Below, in pieces: positions 18,925 to 26,464 of a stretch of DNA of 64,000 bases (position 1 is the first letter of the stretch; each line of letters opens with the position of its first letter). A program made the position numbers and the translations under genes. The notes under the pieces were generated by a model that was not told the DNA's origin, ran no database searches, and worked only from the letters and a program-made list of their open reading frames with translations. The DNA is from JBFMCT01 sp046565765 (GTDB taxonomy: Bacteria > Actinomycetota > Acidimicrobiia > Acidimicrobiales > AC-14), in NCBI GenBank assembly GCA_046565765.1, contig JBKHXX010000093.1:78970-142969 (forward strand), given 5' to 3'.

Positions 18925-19454
18925 GCCTCGGCCCTCCCAAGCAGGCTGTCGACGGCAGCCGCCAGGGTGGGCGCCACCTCGGGAGCCTCATCCACCTCCT
19001 CGGGCCGGGTGACGGGGGTCGGCACCAGCACCGCCCGCGCCCCCGCCGCCCTCGCCGCCTCCACGTCGGCGCCGATGTCGCCCACCACCGCGCAGTCTGC
19101 GGGGTCGACGCCGAGCCGGCGGGCCGCCTCCTGCACCAGACCGGGAGCGGGCTTGCGGCAGGGGCACCCGTCGCCCGGGCCGTGCGGGCACACCACCCAC
19201 GTGGCGAAGGGCCCCAGCAGCTCCTCCACCCGGCGGTTGACCTCCTCCACCTGGGTCGGCGTGAGCAGGCCCCGGGCCACACCGCTCTGGTTGGTCACCA
19301 CCGCCACCGCCACGCCCGCGCCCCGCAGCCGGTCGAGGGCGGCGCGGGCACCGGGCATGGGCTCGACCAGCTCGGGCCGACCGTTGTAGGGGACGTCGCG
19401 GACCAGCGTGCCGTCCCGGTCGAACAGGACGGCGGCCGGCAGCACGCTCCTCAC
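18921..19454 (-). CDS. gmhB: D-glycero-beta-D-manno-heptose-1,7-bisphosphate 7-phosphatase
   Basis: A 177-residue HAD phosphatase of the histidinol-phosphatase/GmhB group. The nucleophile motif is FDRDGTL with Asp12 and Asp14; VVTNQSGVARG is motif II; and VVCPHGPGDGCPCRKPAPGL carries the structural zinc Cys/His cluster typical of GmhB. It removes the 7-phosphate before adenylylation by HldE. GTG start at 19454 overlaps the carbamoyltransferase stop (GTGA); without this start the enzyme would be buried in an overlapping frame. Confidence 0.93.
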   Translation of the reverse strand: MRSVLPAAVLFDRDGTLVRDVPYNGRPELVEPMPGARAALDRLRGAGVAVAVVTNQSGVARGLLTPTQVEEVNRRVEELLGPFATWVVCPHGPGDGCPCRKPAPGLVQEAARRLGVDPADCAVVGDIGADVEAARAAGARAVLVPTPVTRPEEVDEAPEVAPTLAAAVDSLLGRAEA

Positions 19455-21094
19455 CGCCGCCTCCGCACCAGGAAGGGGCCCATGGCCAGGGCGTCGACCG
19501 GGGCCGAGCCGAAGCACTCCAAGGCGTCGCGAGGATCGTCGACCATGGGGCGGCCGGCGGTGTTGAGGCTCGTGTTGATGACGACCGGCACCCCCGTCCG
19601 CCGCTCGAACCCCTCCAGCATGCGGGCCACCACCGGCTCCTCCCGCCGGTCGACGGTCTGGATGCGGGCGGTGCCGTCGACGTGGACGGCGGCGGGGATG
19701 CGGTCCCGCCACTCGGGCCGGACGTCGTGCACGAACAGCATGTACGGGCTGGGGAACACGCCCTCGAAGATCTCGCCGGCCCGCTCGGCCAGCACCATGG
19801 GGGCCACCGGCCGGAACTGCTCGCGGCCCTTGACGTCGTTCAGCCGCTGGAGGTTGGCCTCGTGGCGGGGGTCGGCGAGCAGGCTGCGATGCCCGAGGGC
19901 GCGGGGGCCGTACTCCGACCGCCCCTGGAACCACGCCACCACGCCGTTGCCGGCCAGCACCTCGGCCGCCGCGTCGGCGATGTCGGGAGGGCGCTCGTGG
20001 GCGACGTCGGCGGTGACCAGCCAGGCCTCGAGGTCGGCATCCGACCACTCCCGCCCCAGGGCGGCAGTGGACATGGGCGCGACGTGGTCGCCGAGGGTGT
20101 GGGCCACGTGCAGGGCGGCGCCCAGTGCGGTGCCGGCGTCGCCCGCCGCCGGCTGCACCCACAGCCGCTCGAACGGCCCCTCGGCGGCGATGCGGGCGTT
20201 GGCCACGCAGTTGAGGGCCACGCCGCCCGCCAGGGTGAGGGCCTCCTCGCCGGTCTCGGCGTGCACCCACGCGGCCAGCTCGAGCAGCACCTCCTCCAGC
20301 CGGGTCTGCACGCTGGCCGCCAGGTCGGCGTGCTCGGCCGACCACGGCTCCTCCTCGCCGTTGTGGCGCCGCTTGGCCATGGTGGCGAAGTCGATGGGGT
20401 CGACGCTGAAGCCGCCGTCGCCGGTGGCCCGCACCGCCGAGCGCATCTCGGGCAGGAAGGAGGGCTGGCCGTAGGCGGCCAGGGCCATGACCTTGTACTC
20501 GTCCGACGACCGCCGGAAGCCGAGGTGCTCGGTGACCTCCTCGTACAGCAGTCCCAGCGAGTGCGGCAGCTGCTGGGCGGCCAGCACCTCCAGGTCTCCG
20601 TCGCGGGAGTGGCCGGCCAGGTGCGACGCCCGCTCCCCCCGCCCGTCGAGCACGAGCACGGCCGAGGACGGGTACGGGGCGGCCAGGTGGGCGGAGGCGG
20701 CGTGGGCCACGTGGTGGGCCACGTAGCGGACGCACGCCGGGTCGAGCCCGGGCAGGGCGGTCTGGAGGAACCGCGGCGCCCGTTGGGCGTAGAGGGTGCG
20801 GAGCCCCTCCCAGCCGTCGCAGGTGACGTCGCCGTCGGCCGGAACGGGTGGGGCGAGGTGCGGGTCGTAGGAGTAGGCGACGGCGTCGAGGTCCTCGGCG
20901 CTGATGCCGGCCTGGGCCAGGCACCACGCGGCCGACAGCTCCGGGACCTCCCACGTGGAGAAGGGCACCGGCAGCTTGCCGTGCTTGCGCCTGCTGAAGC
21001 GCTCCTCTTCGGCCGCGGCCACCACCGTGCCGTCGACCACCAGGGCGGCGGCAGGGTCGTGGAACACCGCGTTGACGCCGAGCACCTTGGCCAA
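19451..21094 (-). CDS. carbamoyltransferase (NodU/CmcH family)
   Basis: A 547-residue O-carbamoyltransferase that uses carbamoyl phosphate and ATP to carbamoylate a hydroxyl, here probably on the heptose glycan. N-terminal motif GVNAVFHDPAAAL with His12; AAEEERFSRRKHGK; C-terminal YrdC-like block with RSEYGPRALGHRSLLADPR. A TTG at 21094 is preferred: GAGGGGGAAG lies about 6 nt upstream and the conserved region begins four codons later. An upstream ATG at 21196 would add 34 residues of unconserved sequence. First gene of the eight-gene operon. Confidence 0.9.
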   Translation of the reverse strand: MAKVLGVNAVFHDPAAALVVDGTVVAAAEEERFSRRKHGKLPVPFSTWEVPELSAAWCLAQAGISAEDLDAVAYSYDPHLAPPVPADGDVTCDGWEGLRTLYAQRAPRFLQTALPGLDPACVRYVAHHVAHAASAHLAAPYPSSAVLVLDGRGERASHLAGHSRDGDLEVLAAQQLPHSLGLLYEEVTEHLGFRRSSDEYKVMALAAYGQPSFLPEMRSAVRATGDGGFSVDPIDFATMAKRRHNGEEEPWSAEHADLAASVQTRLEEVLLELAAWVHAETGEEALTLAGGVALNCVANARIAAEGPFERLWVQPAAGDAGTALGAALHVAHTLGDHVAPMSTAALGREWSDADLEAWLVTADVAHERPPDIADAAAEVLAGNGVVAWFQGRSEYGPRALGHRSLLADPRHEANLQRLNDVKGREQFRPVAPMVLAERAGEIFEGVFPSPYMLFVHDVRPEWRDRIPAAVHVDGTARIQTVDRREEPVVARMLEGFERRTGVPVVINTSLNTAGRPMVDDPRDALECFGSAPVDALAMGPFLVRRRR

Positions 21095-21244
21095 GAAGAA
21101 CTTCCCCCTCGCGCGCGCCGCAGAACGAAGTTGCGCGAGGCCACCTGCTTGACCCGCTGTCGCGCCTTCTACCCCCGTTGAAGGCGCGTCAATCACACCA
21201 AGAGAATTCGGTTCTCCGGTCCGGTCACCGGGCAGGAAGGACCT

Positions 21245-22198
21245 ATGAGCCAGCTCGGGTACTCACTCTCCAGCGAGGAACACCGCCCCGCCGACCTGAT
21301 CCGCTACGCCCGCCGGGCCGAGGAGGTCGGGTTCACCTTCGCCCTCATCTCGGACCACTTCCATCCCTGGGTCGACAGCCAGGGCCACAGTCCCTTCGTG
21401 TGGACGGTACTGGGCGGCATCGCCCAGGCCACCGAGCGTCTGGAGGTGGGCACCGGGGTGACGTGCCCCACCATCCGCATCCACCCGGCGATCATCGCCC
21501 AGGCGGCGGCCACCACCGCCGACCTGTTCGGTGGCCGGTTCTTCCTCGGCGTGGGCACCGGCGAGAACCTCAACGAGCACGTCCTCGGCGACCGCTGGCC
21601 GCCCGTGGACGTCCGTCTCGAGATGCTCGAGGAGGCCATGGAAGTCATGCGGGAGCTGTGGAAGGGCGGGCTCACCAGCCACGAGGGCAAGCACTACACC
21701 GTCGAGAACGCCCGGATCTACACCGTCCCCGACCAGCCGCCGCCCATCCACGTGGCCGCGGCCGGGGCCAAGGCAGCCGAGCTGGCCGGCCGGATGGGCG
21801 ACGGCTTCGTGGGCACCTCCCCCGACACCGAGACGATCCAGGCCTTCGAGGAGGCCGGCGGCCGGGGCAAGCCCCGCTACGGCCAGATGACCGTCTGCTG
21901 GGCGGCCGACGAGGCCGATGCCCGCAGGACGGCCCTGGAGGTGTGGCCCAACGCCGGCCTCCCGGGACAGCTGTCCCAGGAGCTGCCCCTGCCGTCCCAC
22001 TTCGAGCAGGCGGCCGAGCTGGTCACCGAGGACGCCCTGGCCGAGGCGTTCCCCGTGGGCCCCGACCCCGAGCGCCACCTGTCGACGATCCGGGAGTACT
22101 TCGACGCCGGGTACGACCACGTCTACGTCCACCAGATCGGCCCCGACCAGGAGGGCTTCTTCGACTTCTACGAGAAGCAGATCCTCCCCAAGCTGTAG
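21245..22198 (+). CDS. F420-dependent LLM-class oxidoreductase
   Basis: A 317-residue TIM-barrel luciferase-like protein closely resembling the F420-dependent glucose-6-phosphate dehydrogenase group. Features are LGYSLSSEEHRPADLIRYAR at residues 4-23, ALISDHFHPW with the active-site His, VTCPTIRIHPAIIAQAAAT, and GVGTGENLNEHV. It uses deazaflavin F420 as hydride acceptor or donor; the substrate is not readable. AGGAAGGA precedes the ATG by 4 nt. Divergent from the heptose operon. Together with the Ddn-like gene at 43855 it implies that the host makes F420. Confidence 0.9.
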   Translation: MSQLGYSLSSEEHRPADLIRYARRAEEVGFTFALISDHFHPWVDSQGHSPFVWTVLGGIAQATERLEVGTGVTCPTIRIHPAIIAQAAATTADLFGGRFFLGVGTGENLNEHVLGDRWPPVDVRLEMLEEAMEVMRELWKGGLTSHEGKHYTVENARIYTVPDQPPPIHVAAAGAKAAELAGRMGDGFVGTSPDTETIQAFEEAGGRGKPRYGQMTVCWAADEADARRTALEVWPNAGLPGQLSQELPLPSHFEQAAELVTEDALAEAFPVGPDPERHLSTIREYFDAGYDHVYVHQIGPDQEGFFDFYEKQILPKL

Positions 22199-22200
22199 GT

Positions 22201-22239
22201 CTGTGCATTTTCCTACCTCTCAGGTAGGAAAATGCACAG
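22201..22239. terminator. perfect 39-bp palindromic stem-loop
   Basis: Perfect 18-bp arms (22201-22218 and 22222-22239) around a 3-nt loop, 2 nt after the LLM gene stop. The arms hold an A4/T4 run, unusual in this GC-rich sequence, so each strand gives a U-containing stem. It is placed between converging genes and is followed at once by a second hairpin. Confidence 0.75.
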
Positions 22240-22248
22240 TGACGCGCC

Positions 22249-22285
22249 GCTGCGGCGCCTCCGGGGGCAATGGAGGCGCCGCAGC
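22249..22285. terminator. second GC-rich hairpin between converging genes
   Basis: Perfect 14-bp arms (GCTGCGGCGCCTCC and complement) with a 9-nt loop, 9 nt after the preceding palindrome and 33 nt from the end of the minus-strand anti-sigma gene. Confidence 0.65.
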
Positions 22286-22317
22286 AGACGTTCCCCCCTC
22301 CCGAGGGACTGCCCGGG

Positions 22318-23676
22318 CTAGCGGGGCAGGAAGCTGCTCAGGAAGCCGAGCCCGGGGATGGAGGGCAGCGACCCGAACGGCACGCAGGCGGAGAGGTTGA
22401 GGCTGCCCAGGGACAGGACGGTGCCCGCGCCGAGGCCGGGGATGCCGTCCGTGTTGACATTGGGCAGGTTGCCGGCCATGCCGAGCAGCGACGACAGGCA
22501 GGCGTCGAGGTTGAACGGCATGCAGCCCGACAGGTCGAGATTGCCCATGAACGGGACGTTGAAGCCACCGGTCGCCCCGGCCGAGCCGCCCGTCGTCCCC
22601 GCCGAGCCCCCGAATCCGAGGTTGGCCCCGGGCAGGTTGCGGAACATGCCCATCACCGACGACATGCACTTGGTCACGTCGACGGGGACGCACTTGTTGA
22701 CGTCGAGGCCGGCGATGTCGGGCACGGCGCCGGGGGCAACGCCCGACACCATGGACAGGATCGAGTCGACGCACTGGCTGACGCCGGCGGGCAGCGCCGC
22801 CCCCGACGTGGCGATCAGCGAGCGCACGCAGTTGGCGGCCTGGGTGGAGATCTGGCCGAGCGGCACCTTGGGCTGGCCGGTGCGGACGTCCACGATGTCG
22901 CTCACGCACGTCGGGACCGGCACGGGCAGGTTGCCGAGGTTGGGCACGTTGGGAAGGTTGGGGATGGCCGGCGTGGGCAGGCCGGCGGACGCGTTGGCGG
23001 TGGTGCCCGTGCCGCCTCCGTTCGACTTGGTGGTGGTGCCGGCCGAGGCGGTGGCGCCGCCGGTGCCGGCCGAGGCCGACGACGTGGTCTTGTTGCCGTC
23101 GGTGCCGGTGCCGACGGTCACGTCCACGTCGCCCCCCGGAACGGGCAGGGACACGCTGACGGCGCCGCCGCCCTCGCCACCGGTGGTGGGCAGGTTGAAC
23201 GGGCTGACGGTGTTGACGACGGTCGCCACCGCGTCCTGGGCGGGCCCGGGCAGGGCGCCGGCGGCACCCAACCCCGTCACCCCCACCAGGCCTGTCACGA
23301 CGCCGGCGACGACCTTCGCCACCATGCCTGAGAGAATTCCTGCGGGAAGCATTTGGGTTCGATTCCTCCACTTCGGTAGTCCGGCTGCCTGCGTCGTTGC
23401 AGGTCCGATGACGTTGCTCCCGGCTGTCACCAGCAGGTCGCCCTTTTCGGTGGAGAAACCCGTCGACAGCACCGAGGCCAGCGCCGCGTTGGGTTGCGGG
23501 TCGGCCCGGCCGGTCACGGCACGGACGTCGTTGGCGAACGCGGCGAGCGGCTGGAAGCCGGCCTCGGCGAGCGACCGCCCGCTGAGGATCGCTTCGGCCG
23601 CCCGTTCGTCCAGGACGTCGTCGTCTGTGAACGTGTCACCGGGCATCTCACCCGGTACATCGCACCAGCCGTTCAC
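22318..23676 (-). CDS. putative anti-sigma factor with exported Cys-repeat domain
   Basis: A 452-residue protein whose GTG start overlaps the sigma factor stop (GTGA); an ATG at 23646 is an alternative. Residues about 1-90 are cytosolic and acidic (DDDVLDERAAEAILSGRSLAEAGF) as in actinobacterial anti-sigma factors. A single membrane segment follows at about 116-140 (GMVAKVVAGVVTGLVGVTGL). The exported part is Ser/Thr/Gly-rich, then carries repeated cysteine units such as VTKCMSSVMGMFRNLP and LDACLSSLLGMAGNLP. No zinc HxxxCxxC motif is seen. Function is inferred from its place next to the ECF gene. Confidence 0.7.
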   Translation of the reverse strand: MNGWCDVPGEMPGDTFTDDDVLDERAAEAILSGRSLAEAGFQPLAAFANDVRAVTGRADPQPNAALASVLSTGFSTEKGDLLVTAGSNVIGPATTQAAGLPKWRNRTQMLPAGILSGMVAKVVAGVVTGLVGVTGLGAAGALPGPAQDAVATVVNTVSPFNLPTTGGEGGGAVSVSLPVPGGDVDVTVGTGTDGNKTTSSASAGTGGATASAGTTTKSNGGGTGTTANASAGLPTPAIPNLPNVPNLGNLPVPVPTCVSDIVDVRTGQPKVPLGQISTQAANCVRSLIATSGAALPAGVSQCVDSILSMVSGVAPGAVPDIAGLDVNKCVPVDVTKCMSSVMGMFRNLPGANLGFGGSAGTTGGSAGATGGFNVPFMGNLDLSGCMPFNLDACLSSLLGMAGNLPNVNTDGIPGLGAGTVLSLGSLNLSACVPFGSLPSIPGLGFLSSFLPR

Positions 23677-24221
23677 AGGGGTACGCCCTCGCGGGAGAGG
23701 ATCCTGCGCAGGGACTCCAGGCCTCTTCGCTGGAGGGCCTTGACCGCCCCCGGCGTGCGGTCGAGGGCGGCCGCCACCTGCTCCACGGTGAGGTCGGCGA
23801 CCAGCCGCAGCAGGAGCACGTCCCGCTGGGCGGGGGCCAGCCGCTCGCACAGCTCCAGCACCCGGGCCGTGCCCAGCACCCGCTCGGCGTCGTCCTCGAC
23901 GTCGCCGCCGGCCGCCTCGGGCACGTCCTCGCCGCCCCACTGAGGCCGCACGCCGGCCCGCCGGCGCTCGTCGGTCAGGCGGCGGTGGGCGATGGTGAAC
24001 AGCCATCCCCGGAAGTCGTCCTCGTCCCCCCGGAACGAACGCAGGCCCCGGAAGGCGCCCAGGAACGTCTCCGAGCACAGGTCGTCGGGGTCGATCGCGC
24101 CCTGGAGGCGCAGGTAGGACACGACCGCGGGGGCGAGGGCACGCCACAACCGGGTGTAGGCCCACGGGGCGTCGCCCTGGGCGGCGGTGAGCACGCTGTC
24201 GAAGGCGGCGCCGATCCTCAT
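23673..24221 (-). CDS. ECF-type RNA polymerase sigma factor
   Basis: A 182-residue sigma-70 family protein with only regions 2 and 4. Region 2: LWRALAPAVVSYLRLQGAIDPDDLCSETFLGAF and FRGWLFTIAHRRLTDERRR (shown in part). Region 4: LCERLAPAQRDVLLLRLVADLTVEQVAAALDRTPGAVKALQRRGLESLRR, a standard helix-turn-helix. It is coupled to the downstream putative anti-sigma gene by a GTGA overlap. Divergent from the flavoprotein gene at 24325, with 103 nt between them. No clear autoregulatory -35/-10 pair could be identified. Confidence 0.93.
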   Translation of the reverse strand: MRIGAAFDSVLTAAQGDAPWAYTRLWRALAPAVVSYLRLQGAIDPDDLCSETFLGAFRGLRSFRGDEDDFRGWLFTIAHRRLTDERRRAGVRPQWGGEDVPEAAGGDVEDDAERVLGTARVLELCERLAPAQRDVLLLRLVADLTVEQVAAALDRTPGAVKALQRRGLESLRRILSREGVPL

Positions 24222-24312
24222 CGCGCCGGCCCAGCGGCGCAGGGGGGAACAGGCGGCACCGGGTCCACATCGGCAGGACTTCGATCGGCCTTGAGCCGCC
24301 GCCGCCCGCCAC

Positions 24313-24318
24313 TAGCCT
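24313..24318 (+). promoter_or_regulatory. -10 box of leaderless flavoprotein promoter
   Basis: TAGCCT, then 6 nt, then the GTG at 24325. No ribosome binding site is visible. Confidence 0.55.
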
Positions 24319-24324
24319 CGTCCC

Positions 24325-25737
24325 GTGGCGAATACGACAGCGGATGGCGAGTACGACGTGATCGTGGTCGGGGGCGGGCCGGCCGGAGAGAACGTGGCCG
24401 GGCGCTGCGCCGACGGCGGCCTACAGGTTGCGCTGGTGGAGCGGGACCTGGTGGGCGGCGAGTGCTCCTACTGGGCGTGCATGCCGTCCAAGGCCATGCT
24501 GCGCCCGGGCGAGGCCCTGGCCGGCGTGCGGCGGGTCCCGGGGGCCAGGGCGGCCGTCACCGGCGAGCTCGACACCACCGAGGCCCTCGCCTGGCGCGAC
24601 TCGGTGGTGTCGGAGTGGGACGACCGCTACCAGGTGGAATGGCTGGAGGACGCCAAGGTGACCCTCGTGCGAGGCCATGCGCGCCTGCTCGGCGCCCGCC
24701 AGGTCGAGGTGGAGACGGAGGACGGCCGGGAGCGCCTCCGGGCGCGCCGGGCGGTGGTGCTGGCCACCGGCTCGAGCGCGGCCCCGCCTGCCGTCCAGGG
24801 CCTGGCCGAGACCCGGCTGTGGGACAACCGCGACGCCACCGAGGCGCAGTCCGTCCCCGAGCGGCTGATCGTGCTCGGCGGCGGGGCGGCGGGCTGCGAG
24901 ATGGCCCAGGCGTTCCGCCGGCTGGGCACCCGCAAGATCACGCTCATCGAGGCGGGCCACCACCTGCTGCCTACCGAGGAGCCGTTCGCGGGCGACCAGG
25001 TGCGAGCCGCCCTCCAGGCCGAGGGAGTGCTGGTCTACACCGGCGTCACCGCCATGCGGGTGCTGCGCAACGAGGACCAGAGCCTGGTCACGGCCGTGCT
25101 CACCGACGGCCGCAGCGTCACCGGCGACGAGCTGCTGGTGGCGGTGGGCCGCAGCCCCAACACGTGGGACCTCGGCATGGAGACGGTCGGGCTGCGCCCG
25201 GGCACGTACGTGGAGGTCGACGACCAGCTGCTGGCGGCCAAGGTGGCCGGCGACTGGCTCTACGCGGTGGGCGACGTCAACGGCCGCTCCCTGCTCACCC
25301 ACATGGGCAAGTACCAGGCCCGCCTGGCCGCCGACCACATCCTGGGCAAGCAGGTGGAGGCCTGGGCCGACCAGCGGGCCATCCCCCGGGTCATCTTCAC
25401 CGATCCCCAGGTCGCGGCGGTGGGGCTCACCGAGCGCCAGGCCCAGGACCAGGGCATCGAGGCTCGCGTGCTGGCCGCTCCCATCGAGTCGGTGGCGGGC
25501 ACCACCTTCCGCGGGGACGGCGTCTCCGGCACCTGCCAGCTGATCGTCGACAACCACCGCCGGGTGCTGGTGGGGGCCACCTTCACCGGCCCGGACGTGG
25601 CCGAGCTGCTCCACGCCGCCACCGTCGCCATCGCCGGCGAGGTGCCGATGGACCGCCTCCGCCACGCCGTCCCCGCCTACCCGACCGTCAGCGAGGTGTG
25701 GCTCAAGCTGGTCGAGGCCTACCTGGCCGCCGGCTGA
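24325..25737 (+). CDS. FAD-dependent pyridine nucleotide-disulfide oxidoreductase
   Basis: A 470-residue class I flavoprotein disulfide reductase. The FAD site is VIVVGGGPAGENVAG (residues 12-26), the redox pair is Cys47-x4-Cys52 (GGECSYWACMPSK), the NAD(P)H site is LIVLGGGAAGCEMAQAFRRLG, and the second FAD motif is LYAVGDVNG. The C-terminal dimerisation motif reads HAVPAYPTVSE in place of the usual HAHPT..E. It is close to dihydrolipoamide dehydrogenase and mercuric reductase, but no dehydrogenase-complex genes adjoin it; a mycothione- or quinone-type substrate is possible. Specific function unresolved. Confidence 0.85.
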   Translation: MANTTADGEYDVIVVGGGPAGENVAGRCADGGLQVALVERDLVGGECSYWACMPSKAMLRPGEALAGVRRVPGARAAVTGELDTTEALAWRDSVVSEWDDRYQVEWLEDAKVTLVRGHARLLGARQVEVETEDGRERLRARRAVVLATGSSAAPPAVQGLAETRLWDNRDATEAQSVPERLIVLGGGAAGCEMAQAFRRLGTRKITLIEAGHHLLPTEEPFAGDQVRAALQAEGVLVYTGVTAMRVLRNEDQSLVTAVLTDGRSVTGDELLVAVGRSPNTWDLGMETVGLRPGTYVEVDDQLLAAKVAGDWLYAVGDVNGRSLLTHMGKYQARLAADHILGKQVEAWADQRAIPRVIFTDPQVAAVGLTERQAQDQGIEARVLAAPIESVAGTTFRGDGVSGTCQLIVDNHRRVLVGATFTGPDVAELLHAATVAIAGEVPMDRLRHAVPAYPTVSEVWLKLVEAYLAAG

Positions 25738-25779
25738 GGGCTGCCGTCAGCAGGACAGCTGGCGCTGGCCGGAAGTCAC

Positions 25780-25785
25780 TAGCGT
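25780..25785 (+). promoter_or_regulatory. -10 box of leaderless response-regulator promoter
   Basis: TAGCGT, then 7 nt, then the GTG at 25793. This spacing is the reason for preferring 25793 over the in-frame GTG at 25784, which lies inside the box. Confidence 0.5.
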
Positions 25786-25792
25786 GCTCGCC

Positions 25793-26461
25793 GTGCCGAT
25801 CCGCCTGGTGCTGGCCGAGGACAACTACCTCCTCCGAGAGGGGATGAGCCGTCTGGTGGAGGCCCAGCCCGGGCTCGAGCTGGCCGCCGCGTGTGAGGAC
25901 TACGACAGCCTGCTGGCGGCCGTCGACGAGCATCGCCCCGACGTGGTCCTCACCGACATCCGGATGCCTCCCACCGGGACCGACGAGGGCATACGCGCCG
26001 CCGAGTACGTGCGGCGGGCCCTTCCGGGGACCGGGGTGGTGGTGCTCAGCCAGTACGCCGACCCGCAGTACGCGCTGGACTTCCTCGAGCACGGCTCACA
26101 GGGGCGGGGCTACCTGCTGAAGGAGCGGGTGTCCGACCTCGACCAGCTGCTGGGCGCCATCCAGGAGGTGGCCCGGGGTGGCTCGGTGATCGATCCCAAG
26201 GTGATCGACGCCCTGGTGACGGCCCGCTCCAAAGCACCCTCCCCGTTGCGCGACCTCACCGTACGGGAGTCCGAGGTCCTCTCCGAGATGGCCCAGGGCA
26301 AGAACAACGCCGCCATCGCCACCGCCCTGACCCTGTCGGAGCGGGCGGTCGAGAAGCACATCAACTCGCTGTTCTCCAAGCTGGGCCTGTCGGAGGAGCG
26401 GGACGTGAGCAGGCGGGTGAAGGCCGTCCTGCTGTTCCTGTCCGAGCGCGACGGGGCCTGA
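25793..26461 (+). CDS. NarL/LuxR-type response regulator
   Basis: A 222-residue regulator. The receiver domain has the acidic pocket LAEDN (Glu9, Asp10), phosphoacceptor Asp55 in VVLTDIRMPP, and Lys in YLLKERV. A LuxR-type helix-turn-helix occupies about residues 150-215 (DLTVRESEVLSEMAQGKNNAAIATALTLSERAVEKHINSLFSKLGL in part). It converges on the ABC/histidine kinase operon with a 3-nt gap, so the kinase at 28804-30969 is its likely partner. Its receiver is clearly paralogous to that of the receiver-cyclase at 31834. Confidence 0.92.
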   Translation: MPIRLVLAEDNYLLREGMSRLVEAQPGLELAAACEDYDSLLAAVDEHRPDVVLTDIRMPPTGTDEGIRAAEYVRRALPGTGVVVLSQYADPQYALDFLEHGSQGRGYLLKERVSDLDQLLGAIQEVARGGSVIDPKVIDALVTARSKAPSPLRDLTVRESEVLSEMAQGKNNAAIATALTLSERAVEKHINSLFSKLGLSEERDVSRRVKAVLLFLSERDGA

Positions 26462-26464
26462 CCG

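Noticed and set aside
24325..25737. Thioredoxin reductase serving the grd system
   Set aside because: It is a class I two-domain disulfide reductase with a CxxxxC pair, far from the locus; TrxB has CxxC in the NADPH domain.
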